From: Verrucomicrobiaceae bacterium
Lineage (GTDB): Bacteria > Verrucomicrobiota > Verrucomicrobiia > Verrucomicrobiales > Verrucomicrobiaceae
NCBI GenBank assembly: GCA_027486585.1
Contig: JAIXOU010000042.1
Coordinates: forward strand, 1-36,887
Direction of reading: 5' to 3'
DNA length: 36,887 bases
The position numbers and the translations under genes were made by a program. The first letter of the stretch is position 1, and each line of letters begins with the position of its first letter. The notes beneath the pieces are model-generated. The model was not told the origin of the DNA and made no database searches. It saw only the letters and a list, made by a program, of their open reading frames with translations. Below, one piece after another: positions 26,096 through 33,294 of the stretch.

Positions 26096-26173
26096 TTAGT
26101 TCACGAGGGCGAGATCGGCCTCGTAGCGATTGGGGGTTCGGTAGTCGAGGGAGAAGTGGAGGCGTTGGGTATT
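26096..26173 (-). mobile_element. IS3-type transposase C-terminal remnant
   Basis: The - strand frame reads NTQRLHFSLDYRTPNRYE and then ADLALVN before a stop. This matches the end of IS3-family integrase-type transposases, which usually read NxxRxHxxLxYxTPxxYE near the C-terminus. The frame is broken by a stop just upstream (26174-26176), so only about 25 residues remain. The wider gap 25963-26329 holds nothing else I can identify. Confidence 0.75.
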
Positions 26174-26329
26174 TTAGTAGCCTGCTTCGTCCCCCTCTTC
26201 GATTGGACAGCTGATAAGAGGATCAATCTTAGCTAGTCAAAAGACAGGGAGAGAAATTATACCCAATACCAACATCAAGTCTGGCTCTATCCGCACCAGT
26301 CTCTCCACCAGAGATGATCATTTTTATTG

Positions 26330-27157
26330 TCATTTGGTTTCAATGACGAGATCCACGATAACGGGTAAGTGATCACTACCCGGCGTATTTTTGAGGACTT
26401 GAGCAGCAGGGCGTCCGAGGTCACGTGTGTAGATGTGATCGAAACAGGCATCTGGGTATCTGCCTTTACCTGGAATGGTGATTCGATGTTCCAGCGGAAT
26501 CCCTTCGAAGCTCCAGAAAAACCCAGCATCTTCAATCTTTTTTAGGGTTGTATCCCCAGCCAGATTAATCTGGTCCTTGGAGGTATTGAAATCGCCCACT
26601 ACAACGAATCCATCTTTTGGCTTGGCCTGACTTTGAACGTGTTCAATAAGCTGTTCAATGGCGTCTTCACGTTTCGAGGTATTCTTCAATGGGTCACCAA
26701 GATTGCTCTTCAGATGCAGCCCATACACATGAAGTGGTTTTCCTGAGATTAAAAGCTTCGCATAAGCATAGCCGCGAGGAGCATTCGCCCAGCCCTTCGT
26801 CCAAGACTCAGCCCAAGCTCCATCGGCCATATATCGGGAAAGAATGGTTACCTGTTGTTCACCAATGGTTCGGGTAAAGGTATCCTTGAATTGACTGGTA
26901 ACGTGCACCTTGAATCCTGGAAGGACTCTGGCCAATCGTTGAGCGGCATCGTCATTCCTAACTTCCTGCAATACAATGATATCAGCACGAATTTGTGGAA
27001 GAATGGCAGCTACTTCCATGAAGTGCTTGTCTCGTTCTTCTTGTGATGCAACAGGCTTTTTGCCGGGAAACCACTCAAGATTCCAAGTTACCAGGCGAAC
27101 GACTTCAGCTGCACTTGCATGACTGAGGAGTAAGGCGGTGAAAATTAACCACCGCAT
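26330..27157 (-). CDS. Secreted EEP-family nuclease/phosphatase
   Basis: This 275-residue protein has a signal peptide (MRWLIFTALLLSHASA) and then the endonuclease/exonuclease/phosphatase fold. LVTWNLEWF carries the metal-binding Asn, IIVLQEV the Glu, YGLHLKS and VVVGDFNTS the catalytic His and Asp/Asn, and FDHIY plus GSDHLPVIVDL the closing Asp-His pair. All catalytic positions appear present, so it is probably an active exported DNase or phosphodiesterase. It overlaps the preceding - strand gene by 13 bp, so the two are translationally coupled. Function in nucleic-acid scavenging is inferred. Confidence 0.9.
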   Translation of the reverse strand: MRWLIFTALLLSHASAAEVVRLVTWNLEWFPGKKPVASQEERDKHFMEVAAILPQIRADIIVLQEVRNDDAAQRLARVLPGFKVHVTSQFKDTFTRTIGEQQVTILSRYMADGAWAESWTKGWANAPRGYAYAKLLISGKPLHVYGLHLKSNLGDPLKNTSKREDAIEQLIEHVQSQAKPKDGFVVVGDFNTSKDQINLAGDTTLKKIEDAGFFWSFEGIPLEHRITIPGKGRYPDACFDHIYTRDLGRPAAQVLKNTPGSDHLPVIVDLVIETK

Positions 27158-27663
27158 ATTTTACAAGGAATTCCATCTGTTGCGCCACACGATCTGCCGC
27201 TGCCAAAATAGCGACAGCTTGAATTGTGACGTTTCCCAGTAGAGCTGAGGGAGTAGCTGCCGCCTGCGGTCGCCTTACTTGAACTGTTAGAGGGAGTTAA
27301 TGACGAACCATCGGAGGGCCGATAGGCTTGGGTTGGAGTGGCCACGGCTTGACGCCGCAGGGTTTCGTTTTCTTGCTGTAACTGAGAAACCTTGCCTTCA
27401 AGTTCAGCAATTCGTTTGAGCAGAGCATCAACATCTGGCTTTGAACCGGATGTAATGGCTTGCCTCGACTCAAGCGTCAACTTTTCGAGGGGGATGCGAA
27501 ACACACCCAAATCACTCATGACTGTTGCCTCTGAAGCTGTTGTGGACACAACACGTCCCTTAATTTTTGAGCCATCCATTAGACCAATCTCGGTGGGTGC
27601 GTCTGACGCTAATGAGGTTCCAAGACACAAAAGGACAAAAATGATTTTGGGTATTGGCTTCAT
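27145..27663 (-). CDS. Small secreted beta-domain and Cys-motif protein
   Basis: The ATG at 27663 gives a 172-residue protein with a signal peptide (IIFVLLCLGTSLASDAP). The frame is open further upstream to 27693. The mature part begins with a small beta domain typical of exported PVC proteins (EIGLMDGSKIKGRVVS, then GVFRIPLEKLTLESRQ), continues with a coiled coil (RIAELEGKVSQLQQENETL) and ends in a Cys/His-containing motif, GKRHNSSCRYFG, then CGATDGIPCKICGG. This final motif occurs with secreted nucleases. It is the first gene of an operon with the EEP nuclease, which suggests it helps that enzyme bind or act. Confidence 0.75.
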   Translation of the reverse strand: MKPIPKIIFVLLCLGTSLASDAPTEIGLMDGSKIKGRVVSTTASEATVMSDLGVFRIPLEKLTLESRQAITSGSKPDVDALLKRIAELEGKVSQLQQENETLRRQAVATPTQAYRPSDGSSLTPSNSSSKATAGGSYSLSSTGKRHNSSCRYFGSGRSCGATDGIPCKICGG

Positions 27664-28369
27664 GGCGGAACTGAAGGTTGTGAATTTGTTCAACTATGAT
27701 GATTTCCTAGGACCATTTCAGCGTTTGTTCAACTTAATCAAACGGGGCTGATTGTTTGAAATGCAAATCTATCTTCAAAATTTATATTCATGAAGGGAAG
27801 GGGAGAAGGCTCTTTGGGGAGAGCTTGTCGCCTTTGGTGACTCAACTTGCCTTGAATCTGACAGAAGCTCTATAAAGTATTGTCTTCGAATGAGTTTGGT
27901 TGAAATAGAAGATATGAAAAACACGCGTAGAACCGAGAAACAGGCAAGTCTCGTTCACTGTGGATTCAATGTATTGTTCGATAAGCCAGGAATATGACGC
28001 ATTTCATTGATATGAATGCGCGCCTCTTTTTTGGGTTAAGCATTTAATTGATAAACAGCATCGGCCTGTATAAAATAATAAAGAAAAAATCTTAATATAA
28101 TAAAATACTTTATTATTTAGATCTATTTATCTTGCGTTAAAAATTCATTGGAAATCAATGAGTCTACTGACAGCGGTTGGTGGGATTGTAGCGTCTAGGG
28201 CAGATCATCTGAAGCAATGCTATCCCGATGGACCCAAATTTCGCACGTCCTTTGCCCCCAATGCAGATCATCACGCAATAGCAGCCTAAATTGTGTTATT
28301 TAACATTGCTGACTGAAGATTCGCTGTTCCAACCAAACGTCTGAATCTTCAACCCAGCTCCCTTCTAAC
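27664..28369. other. 706-bp AT-rich intergenic region
   Basis: No convincing gene is seen. It contains an 11-bp inverted repeat (28073-28083 with 28108-28118, AAATAATAAAG and CTTTATTATTT) in a very AT-rich tract, and an 8-bp inverted repeat, GAAGATTC with GAATCTTC (28315-28322, 28343-28350). A 27-codon ORF at 27914-27997 lacks support. Such AT-rich DNA next to a replication-like module could hold an origin or regulatory region, which is only a suggestion. Confidence 0.4.
28073..28118. repeat. AT-rich 11-bp inverted repeat
   Basis: AAATAATAAAG (28073-28083) and CTTTATTATTT (28108-28118) are perfect complements 24 bp apart within nearly pure A/T sequence. It might be a protein site or DNA-unwinding region. 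A terminator is unlikely because no G/C stem exists. Confidence 0.45.
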
Positions 28370-28424
28370 CACCCAACCATCCGGCCCGGTCTGACTTATT
28401 CAGGCCGGGCCGATTTGTTGGGTG
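28370..28424. repeat. attC-like palindrome before the module
   Basis: An imperfect palindrome of 55 bases: CACCCAAC, a 4-base loop, CGGCCCGG, a T-G wobble, CTGA, a 5-base tip and the complementary arms. The outer arms contain ACCCAAC (28371-28377) and GTTGGGT (28417-28423), which fit the RYYYAAC and GTTRRRY core rules of integron attC sites. No integrase is in the window and the next hairpin does not keep these cores, so chance or a transcription hairpin is also possible. The first gene of the module starts 21 bp downstream. Confidence 0.5.
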
Positions 28425-28444
28425 AACTCCCTCAACCTCACTCC

Positions 28445-28666
28445 ATGTCACGACCCAAACATTACTCACCCATGATCTCTAGGTTTGTTGTTTCCATCCT
28501 CTACCACGAAGCCAAGCACCGCAGGATTCCGATGACCAAACTCACGGATGATCTGCTGCTAAAGGCGCTTCGTGCCACACCGGGATGGCATACAGCCACT
28601 AGCCTGCGGATTTCAGATCAAGCTATCGCTAACACTCTAGCTCCTAGAATCGCGCCAGCGGCCTAG
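28445..28666 (+). CDS. Small basic protein, mobile-module start
   Basis: The ATG at 28445 gives 73 residues starting MSRPKHYSPMISRFVVSIL; the frame is also open from TTG 28415, inside the palindrome. It is rich in Arg/Lys and helical (YHEAKHRRIPMTKLTDDLLL), as in small DNA-binding or ribbon-helix-type proteins. I have no firm family. It is flanked by hairpins on both sides, as are other genes of this module. Confidence 0.5.
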   Translation: MSRPKHYSPMISRFVVSILYHEAKHRRIPMTKLTDDLLLKALRATPGWHTATSLRISDQAIANTLAPRIAPAA

Positions 28667-28683
28667 GAGCACTTGACCCTTTC

Positions 28684-28727
28684 ACCGAAAACCCATGCGC
28701 CTTCACGGGTGCATGGGTTTTTCGTGT
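28684..28727 (+). terminator. Hairpin terminator after the small basic gene
   Basis: An 11-bp stem, AAAACCCATGC (28688-28698) with GCATGGGTTTT (28711-28721), continues into TTTTT. Outer bases extend the pairing imperfectly. It lies 20 bp behind the preceding stop, so it fits an intrinsic terminator. Confidence 0.65.
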
Positions 28728-28768
28728 TCACAGACCCAACCAAAACATAACACCCAGACACCCTCATC

Positions 28769-29305
28769 ATGGCAATCAAACTCAGCGCCAATTATGCAAA
28801 GAAGCTCGGCCTACCTCACTACAGTAGCCACAGTTTTTCCGCCTCCATCGAGACGGAACTCACCGATATCACCCAAGTAGAGGCTGAAATCGCCCGACTC
28901 TACGGTCTGCTTCAGCAGTCGGTTGACCAGGAAATTCAGCACCCCGGTTTCGTGCCGGAAAGTGCTGGATCCAATGGCAGCCACAGCAGTCATGGCCTTC
29001 AGGTTGTGCCGAACGGACACACCTTCCCAGTGAACGGCAACGCTCACCGTGCTCCGCTCAAACCTGTTGGTGATCGCTGGAACTGCACGGATGGTCAGCG
29101 CGGATTCATCCTGCGTATCGTCCATGAAAACCAGCTCTCCAAACAGGAGGCCGAAGACCTGTCGCAGCAGCTCTTTGGTGCCGGTGTTAAGGAACTGAAC
29201 AAAATGCAGGCCAGCCAACTGATCGAGGAACTCCTCTTGAAGGCTGGTCAATCTGGTTCACGCCAGTCCCGCTGGCAGCAACGTCCAAACGCCGAAGCCG
29301 CATGA
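28769..29305 (+). CDS. Putative DNA-processing accessory protein
   Basis: This 178-residue protein overlaps the next ORF by 4 bp (ATGA), which implies coupling with the nuclease. The N-terminal half (AANY-type start, MAIKLSANYAKKLGLPHYSS, then TQVEAEIARLYGLLQQSVDQ) and a C-terminal helical part, GQRGFILRIVHENQLSKQEA with EELSQQLFG-like and MQASQLIEELL helices, resemble the tail helices of phage recombination proteins of the RecT/Erf/Rad52 kind. The middle is Ser/Gly/His-rich and probably disordered. This likeness is weak and is not a family assignment. Confidence 0.6.
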   Translation: MAIKLSANYAKKLGLPHYSSHSFSASIETELTDITQVEAEIARLYGLLQQSVDQEIQHPGFVPESAGSNGSHSSHGLQVVPNGHTFPVNGNAHRAPLKPVGDRWNCTDGQRGFILRIVHENQLSKQEAEDLSQQLFGAGVKELNKMQASQLIEELLLKAGQSGSRQSRWQQRPNAEAA

Positions 29306-30117
29306 ACCCAGAAACCTGCTCCATCCCCAAGGAGCGGTGTGAAAAGGACCTTCTAAACGACCTGCAACAAACAGTCTCGGCCTCACGGCTGGGGCTGTTT
29401 TTGCAGTGTCGTCTGAAATTCTACTTCCGCTATGTGCTCCGACTCAAGAAACCCAAAACGCCCTCGCTCCATGTCGGCAGCTCGGTTCATGCCGTGCTCA
29501 AGTCCTGGAACAAGGCACGCTGGTTGCAACAACCGCTCACGCTCAAGCAGGCGCATGACGTCTTCTCTGACGCATGGGCGGACACCTCCGAAGGCTCCGT
29601 CACATGGGAGCCCGGCGAGGAGACTAACGAAATCACCACCGGTTGGCGTCTGGTTGATACTTACCTCCGAGAATCCCACGTTCCCGCTGAGTTGAAACCC
29701 GATGCCGTCGAGGTGCCTGTCGAAGCCGATTTGCACCAGCGCGGCCTGCCCAAACTCATTGGCGTGCTCGACCTAGTTCAGCAGAACCAAATCATTGATT
29801 ACAAGACGAGCGCCACGACTCCCAACGCGGAGAAAGTCGTTCACGCCACGGAAATCCAGACCAGTGCTTATGCCATCCTCTACCGGCACAACACCGGGCA
29901 GCAGGAAACCGGCCTCCAGCTTCACCACCTGGTCAAGCTCAAGAACCCCAAGGTCGTCATCACCGCCATGCCTCCCATGAGCCAGCCACAGGAATCTCGC
30001 CTGTATCGGCAAATGGAATCCTACCTCAATGGACTTCAACACGGTCAGTTTGTCCCCTCACCCGGGATGCACTGCGCGAGCTGTGAGTTCTTCGAGGAGT
30101 GCCGTCACTGGCACTAA
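29302..30117 (+). CDS. PD-(D/E)xK nuclease with Fe-S cysteines
   Basis: This 271-residue RecB/Cas4-type nuclease has SASRLGLFLQCRLKFYFRYV (Cys36), GSSVHAVLKSW (His63), KLIGVLDLV (Asp157), IIDYKTSA (Asp166, Lys168) and EIQTSAYAILY (the Q/Y motif). The ending HCASCEFFEECRHWH supplies Cys258, Cys261 and Cys267. Together with Cys36 they reproduce the four-cysteine 4Fe-4S arrangement of Cas4, AddB and Dna2 nucleases. The active site looks intact, so DNA end processing is likely. It is coupled to the previous gene by a 4-bp overlap. No Cas1 or Cas2 is nearby, so CRISPR adaptation is not suggested. Confidence 0.9.
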   Translation: MNPETCSIPKERCEKDLLNDLQQTVSASRLGLFLQCRLKFYFRYVLRLKKPKTPSLHVGSSVHAVLKSWNKARWLQQPLTLKQAHDVFSDAWADTSEGSVTWEPGEETNEITTGWRLVDTYLRESHVPAELKPDAVEVPVEADLHQRGLPKLIGVLDLVQQNQIIDYKTSATTPNAEKVVHATEIQTSAYAILYRHNTGQQETGLQLHHLVKLKNPKVVITAMPPMSQPQESRLYRQMESYLNGLQHGQFVPSPGMHCASCEFFEECRHWH

Positions 30118-30148
30118 TCACCTCAACCCTTCAATCATCATTATCACC

Positions 30149-30250
30149 ATGTTCCAATCCATCCTCACCACACTCTTTGACATCATCGGCACTACTATCT
30201 GGGTCCTGTGCGCGGCCCTCGCACGCATTGCTCAATGCCTGATGAAATAA
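30149..30250 (+). CDS. 33-residue single-span membrane peptide
   Basis: The ATG at 30149 opens a 33-residue peptide with one hydrophobic helix (LFDIIGTTIWVLCAALARIA) and a basic end. The same frame is open from 30029 but inside the nuclease gene, so the short form is preferred. It ends 29 bp before a strong terminator and lies 31 bp behind the nuclease stop. Holin-like or regulatory roles are possible, but nothing is shown. Confidence 0.5.
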   Translation: MFQSILTTLFDIIGTTIWVLCAALARIAQCLMK

Positions 30251-30278
30251 GTCAACTCATCCCCATAAACCCGCTAGA

Positions 30279-30310
30279 AGCCGGATCATCTGAGGATGGT
30301 CCGGCTTTTT
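30279..30310 (+). terminator. Strong intrinsic terminator
   Basis: A 12-bp stem, AGCCGGATCATC (30279-30290) with GATGGTCCGGCT (30295-30306), a TGAG loop and TTTT. It is one of the best terminators of the window and lies 24 bp before the next start. Confidence 0.85.
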
Positions 30311-30333
30311 GCATCTCCCCATTCAACCTCCCC

Positions 30334-30699
30334 ATGGACTCCATCAGCATTCAATCCAAAGCCAGCGGCCATCGTCCGCAACGCGGAGGAACACAGCTCA
30401 AGCCCAAGTTCCACGAAACGGCCTCATTCATCGTCACCAAACCCAACGGCCAACGCAGCGTGTCCCTCATGCTGTGGCAGAACGGCAAGGTGCGGCCTTC
30501 GGGCAATGTCACCATTCCGCCTAACCACGAAATCCCCAAACCCGGCGAGATCGTGGAATGCCGGTATCTTTATGCTTTCAAGGAATCTGGCTTGATCTAC
30601 CAGCCGGTTTTTCTCGGCAAGCGTGACGACATCGTCCACGAAGAGTGCACCACCGCACAGCTCAAATACAAGGCTGAGTCCATGAAGCTCGCCGCCTGA
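30334..30699 (+). CDS. Stand-alone DNA-ligase-type OB domain
   Basis: The ATG at 30334, right behind the terminator, gives 121 residues (the frame is open to 30208 but that part would cross the terminator). The chain resembles the C-terminal OB fold of ATP-dependent DNA ligases: SVSLMLWQNGKVRPSGNVTI, PKPGEIVECRYLYAF, IYQPVFLGKRDDI and a closing TTAQLKYKAE. The nucleotidyltransferase part with its catalytic lysine is absent. It probably binds DNA or the clamp. It might have arisen from a ligase gene by loss of the catalytic domain. No other ligase is in the window. Confidence 0.7.
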   Translation: MDSISIQSKASGHRPQRGGTQLKPKFHETASFIVTKPNGQRSVSLMLWQNGKVRPSGNVTIPPNHEIPKPGEIVECRYLYAFKESGLIYQPVFLGKRDDIVHEECTTAQLKYKAESMKLAA

Positions 30700-30780
30700 T
30701 CTGAGTCTCCACCCAACCACGAAGTGACGGCGTCTCACGCAATGGCGCTTCTTCAAACAACCTCTAGAAAAAACAACCTC

Positions 30781-32238
30781 ATGAAACCCATCCTACTTCC
30801 CGTCGCAGAACTCAAACCCGCTCTTACCGGCTTGAGCAAAGTCCTCCCCGGACGCTCGAGCCTCGCGATTCTTAACCACATCCAAGTCGAACGCACTCAC
30901 GACGGCTGGATCGCGCTCAGTAGCACTGATCTTGATCGCTGGGCCACCGTCCGGCTGGAACATCCTGCCGAAGGTCCTCCTACCAAACTACTCCTGCCTT
31001 TCGACCAGCTCTCACAACTTGTGAAAAGCTGCGGCAAGGGCGAGAGTCTTGAGGTGTTGTCCCATGGCGATCACCATCTGATCCGCTTCCCATTGGGTGA
31101 TACTCTCGGTGAATCCAAGGTGCCATTCATCTCCCCCGATGAATTTCCAGTGCCTCCCAGCATCGCTGGTGAAGCCATTCCACTGCCATCCTGCCTGCGG
31201 GAATCCCTCCTGGAGGCCATGGCGTGTGCGAGTGAGGACAGCACGCGCCACGTCCTTAACGGCACCTTCATCGATGCCACGGACAGCCAGGCCAACTACA
31301 TCGTCGCCACCGACGGCAAGCATCTGTATTCCGCCAACTCCTTCACCCTGCCGCTCCAGAAATCCGTCATCATCCCGACGCACAAGTTCTTGGAGTGGAA
31401 GGAATTCGGCACGGATGGCGAATGGCAAATGCGCCTCGGTGAGCAACACCTTCAGCTTAGTTCCCGCCGTTGGTGTTACATCACGAAGATCCTTGATGGC
31501 AACTACCCTGATTGGCGTGCACCCATCCCCCAACAAGTCGATTTAAAAACGATGATTCAACTCGACCCCGCTAAACTGGAAACGCTCATCAAGCTCATCC
31601 AGCGAATGCCCTGTTATGATGATCGTTGTCATCCCATCGGCCTAGAATGGAAAGGCGGGCAGTTCATGCTCATGGGCAAGAACCCTCCAGACGAAGACTG
31701 GCTGCGTGTGCCCTTGCCTGACATCCAAGGATGTGGCCCTGATGTCACGGTCTTTCTTGACCGTAGCTACCTCATCAAAGGTTTGTCCTACGGTTTGAAC
31801 ACCCTCAGCCTCACGAGCGCAGTGGCTCCCCTCCGTCTGCACAACGGCGGAAAGCAGCTCATCATCATGCCGGTGCGTGCTCACGCCACGGAACCCACAT
31901 CCCAGCCAGCCAAACCCACCCCATCTCGTTCTGTCACGACGGCCGTCTCCACACCTCAATCACTGAACGAGGCTGAACCAACCACCCCAACACCACCCCC
32001 CATAACAACATCCATGCAAATCCACCCCCCCTCCATCGACAAGAGCGAAACCAAATCCACGCTCGAAGCCACCCTCGTGCAGATCGAAGGCATCAAGACG
32101 GGTCTCCGCGAGACGCTTCAGCAACTCTCGAAAATCGGTGACTCCATCCGCGCAGCCATGCGCGAGCAAAAGGCCAATGAAAAAGAAATCCACGGTGTCC
32201 GTCAGACCCTGCGCTCGCTGCAAGGCGTGCGCATCTAA
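30781..32238 (+). CDS. DnaN-like sliding clamp with coiled-coil tail
   Basis: The ATG at 30781 gives 485 residues with the polymerase III beta fold. LPVAELKPALTGLSKVLPGR and LAILNHIQVE form the first domain start. FISPDEFPVPPSI and TRHVLNGTFIDA with NYIVATDGKHLYSANS form the middle, and VIIPTHKFLEW the next strand; the third domain is less clear. Chromosomal DnaN is shorter (about 370). The extra 100 residues hold a Pro/Thr linker, TPTPPPITTSMQIHPPS, and a coiled coil (ATLVQIEGIKTGLRETLQQ). A second, element-borne clamp with its own tail suggests a replication or repair role separate from the host clamp. It lies with the OB protein and the nuclease in one module. Confidence 0.8.
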   Translation: MKPILLPVAELKPALTGLSKVLPGRSSLAILNHIQVERTHDGWIALSSTDLDRWATVRLEHPAEGPPTKLLLPFDQLSQLVKSCGKGESLEVLSHGDHHLIRFPLGDTLGESKVPFISPDEFPVPPSIAGEAIPLPSCLRESLLEAMACASEDSTRHVLNGTFIDATDSQANYIVATDGKHLYSANSFTLPLQKSVIIPTHKFLEWKEFGTDGEWQMRLGEQHLQLSSRRWCYITKILDGNYPDWRAPIPQQVDLKTMIQLDPAKLETLIKLIQRMPCYDDRCHPIGLEWKGGQFMLMGKNPPDEDWLRVPLPDIQGCGPDVTVFLDRSYLIKGLSYGLNTLSLTSAVAPLRLHNGGKQLIIMPVRAHATEPTSQPAKPTPSRSVTTAVSTPQSLNEAEPTTPTPPPITTSMQIHPPSIDKSETKSTLEATLVQIEGIKTGLRETLQQLSKIGDSIRAAMREQKANEKEIHGVRQTLRSLQGVRI

Positions 32239-32263
32239 CGACCCTTAACATCAACACCTCTAA

Positions 32264-32309
32264 CAAGGCCCGGGCCTGGCGCATCCTCACGATGCCCGGG
32301 CCCGCCTTG
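32264..32309 (+). terminator. Long GC-rich hairpin behind the clamp gene
   Basis: GGCCCGGGC (32267-32275) pairs with GCCCGGGCC (32294-32302), extended by outer CAAGG with CCTTG and an inner GCATC with GATGC. It lies 25 bp after the clamp stop and precedes the DUF932 start by 37 bp. Because no long T-run follows, it may be a structural or insulating hairpin instead of a simple terminator. Confidence 0.6.
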
Positions 32310-32345
32310 TTTAACCCACTCTCCATCTTCAAATTCTTATTCCTT

Positions 32346-33125
32346 ATGATCGTAGACTTAGACCAACTCGCTCCTGCCACCAGCCCACGACTGAAACCCA
32401 ACTTGGTGCTCCATTGCGGAGCGTCTCAGGTTGAGTTGCCCGAAGTGCGGCGCATTCCCACGCCTGCACCGACTGATACTTGGTGCCCGATTCCCCATCA
32501 TCAGCTCATCCACACCGTTCAACAGGCACTTCAAACCACCAGCCTGCGCATTGGCACTCAGTCCCATTCCTTGTCGCATGAGGGCCAGCGCTACTTTGGG
32601 TTGATGGAGGTTCATGCCACTCGGGCAAGCACTGACTACGCTTGGGTTCTTGGCATTCGGAACTCGCACGATAAGACCTTTCCTGCTGGCATTGTTGCCG
32701 GCGCTCAAGTCTTCGTGTGCGACAACCTGTCGTTCTCCGGCGAGATTCAGTTCGCCCGGAAACACACCCGCTACATCCTGCGTGATTTGCCTCAGCTTGT
32801 CAGCCGTTCCATCGGACTGCTGCTGGCCAAATGGCATCATCAGGACAAACGCATCGCTGCTTACAAGGATAGTGAGATTACGGACACCAACGCCCACGAT
32901 CTTATCATCCGTGCCACGGATGTAGGCGTGTGCAGCAATCGTCTCATTCCTTCCATCCTCCATGAATGGCGTGAACCCCGGCATTCGGCCTTTGATGGTC
33001 GAAGTGTCTGGAGCCTGTTCAACGCGTTCACGGAGTCCCTCAAGGAAGGCAATCTGGCGGAACTGCCCAAACGCACTCAGGCCCTGCACGGCTTGATGGA
33101 CACTTACGTGGGACTGGCCGCATAG
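32346..33125 (+). CDS. DUF932 protein
   Basis: The ATG at 32346 gives 259 residues; the frame is also open from 32292, within the hairpin. DUF932 proteins are common on plasmids and phages and are thought to act in DNA-associated processes; the reaction is unknown. The chain has YFGLMEVHATRASTDYAWVL, GIRNSHDKTFPAGIVAGAQV, FVCDNLSFSGEIQFARKHTR and HDLIIRATDVGVCSNRLIPS, the signature stretches I recognise for this family. The final 30 residues are duplicated as a remnant 2.2 kb further on (35285-35364). It ends 15 bp before an intrinsic terminator. Confidence 0.85.
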   Translation: MIVDLDQLAPATSPRLKPNLVLHCGASQVELPEVRRIPTPAPTDTWCPIPHHQLIHTVQQALQTTSLRIGTQSHSLSHEGQRYFGLMEVHATRASTDYAWVLGIRNSHDKTFPAGIVAGAQVFVCDNLSFSGEIQFARKHTRYILRDLPQLVSRSIGLLLAKWHHQDKRIAAYKDSEITDTNAHDLIIRATDVGVCSNRLIPSILHEWREPRHSAFDGRSVWSLFNAFTESLKEGNLAELPKRTQALHGLMDTYVGLAA

Positions 33126-33215
33126 CGCATCATCAAATAATCCCCCGTCAGTTCATCACTGGCGCGGGATTTTTTTAGCTGTCAGGATTGTGCCTTAGAG
33201 AATGAATGATCGTCG
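33035..33215. repeat. Direct repeat, copy 1
   Basis: This ~175-bp segment covers the 3' end of the DUF932 gene, its terminator and downstream sequence ending GAATGATCGTCG. Copy 2 lies at about 35274-35452. The coding part keeps frame in both copies with mostly conservative changes (EGNLAELPKRTQALHG against EGNLTGLPKRTPALHG), so the copies are related but not recent. Confidence 0.8.
33140..33177 (+). terminator. Intrinsic terminator of the DUF932 gene
   Basis: A hairpin, ATCCC-CCGTCAG with CTGGCG-C-GGGAT around TTCATCA, followed by TTTTTTT. A close copy lies at 35377-35406 within the direct repeat. Confidence 0.85.
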
Positions 33216-33294
33216 TCGTTATGTCCCAGAAGCCCCCGTAGCATGGAGGAAAATCATGAAGATTGCATGTTAGGTTCATATTGGTGCGGATGTT

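Noticed and set aside
27914..27997. A 27-codon ORF in the AT-rich gap
   Set aside because: No family, no hairpin or partner enzyme and no ribosome-binding site support it.
31012..31536. A 174-codon - strand ORF inside the clamp gene
   Set aside because: The + strand encodes a DnaN-like protein; the antisense translation shows no motif.
32358..33089. A 243-codon - strand ORF opposite the DUF932 gene
   Set aside because: It mirrors a recognisable DUF932 gene, so it is an antisense shadow.
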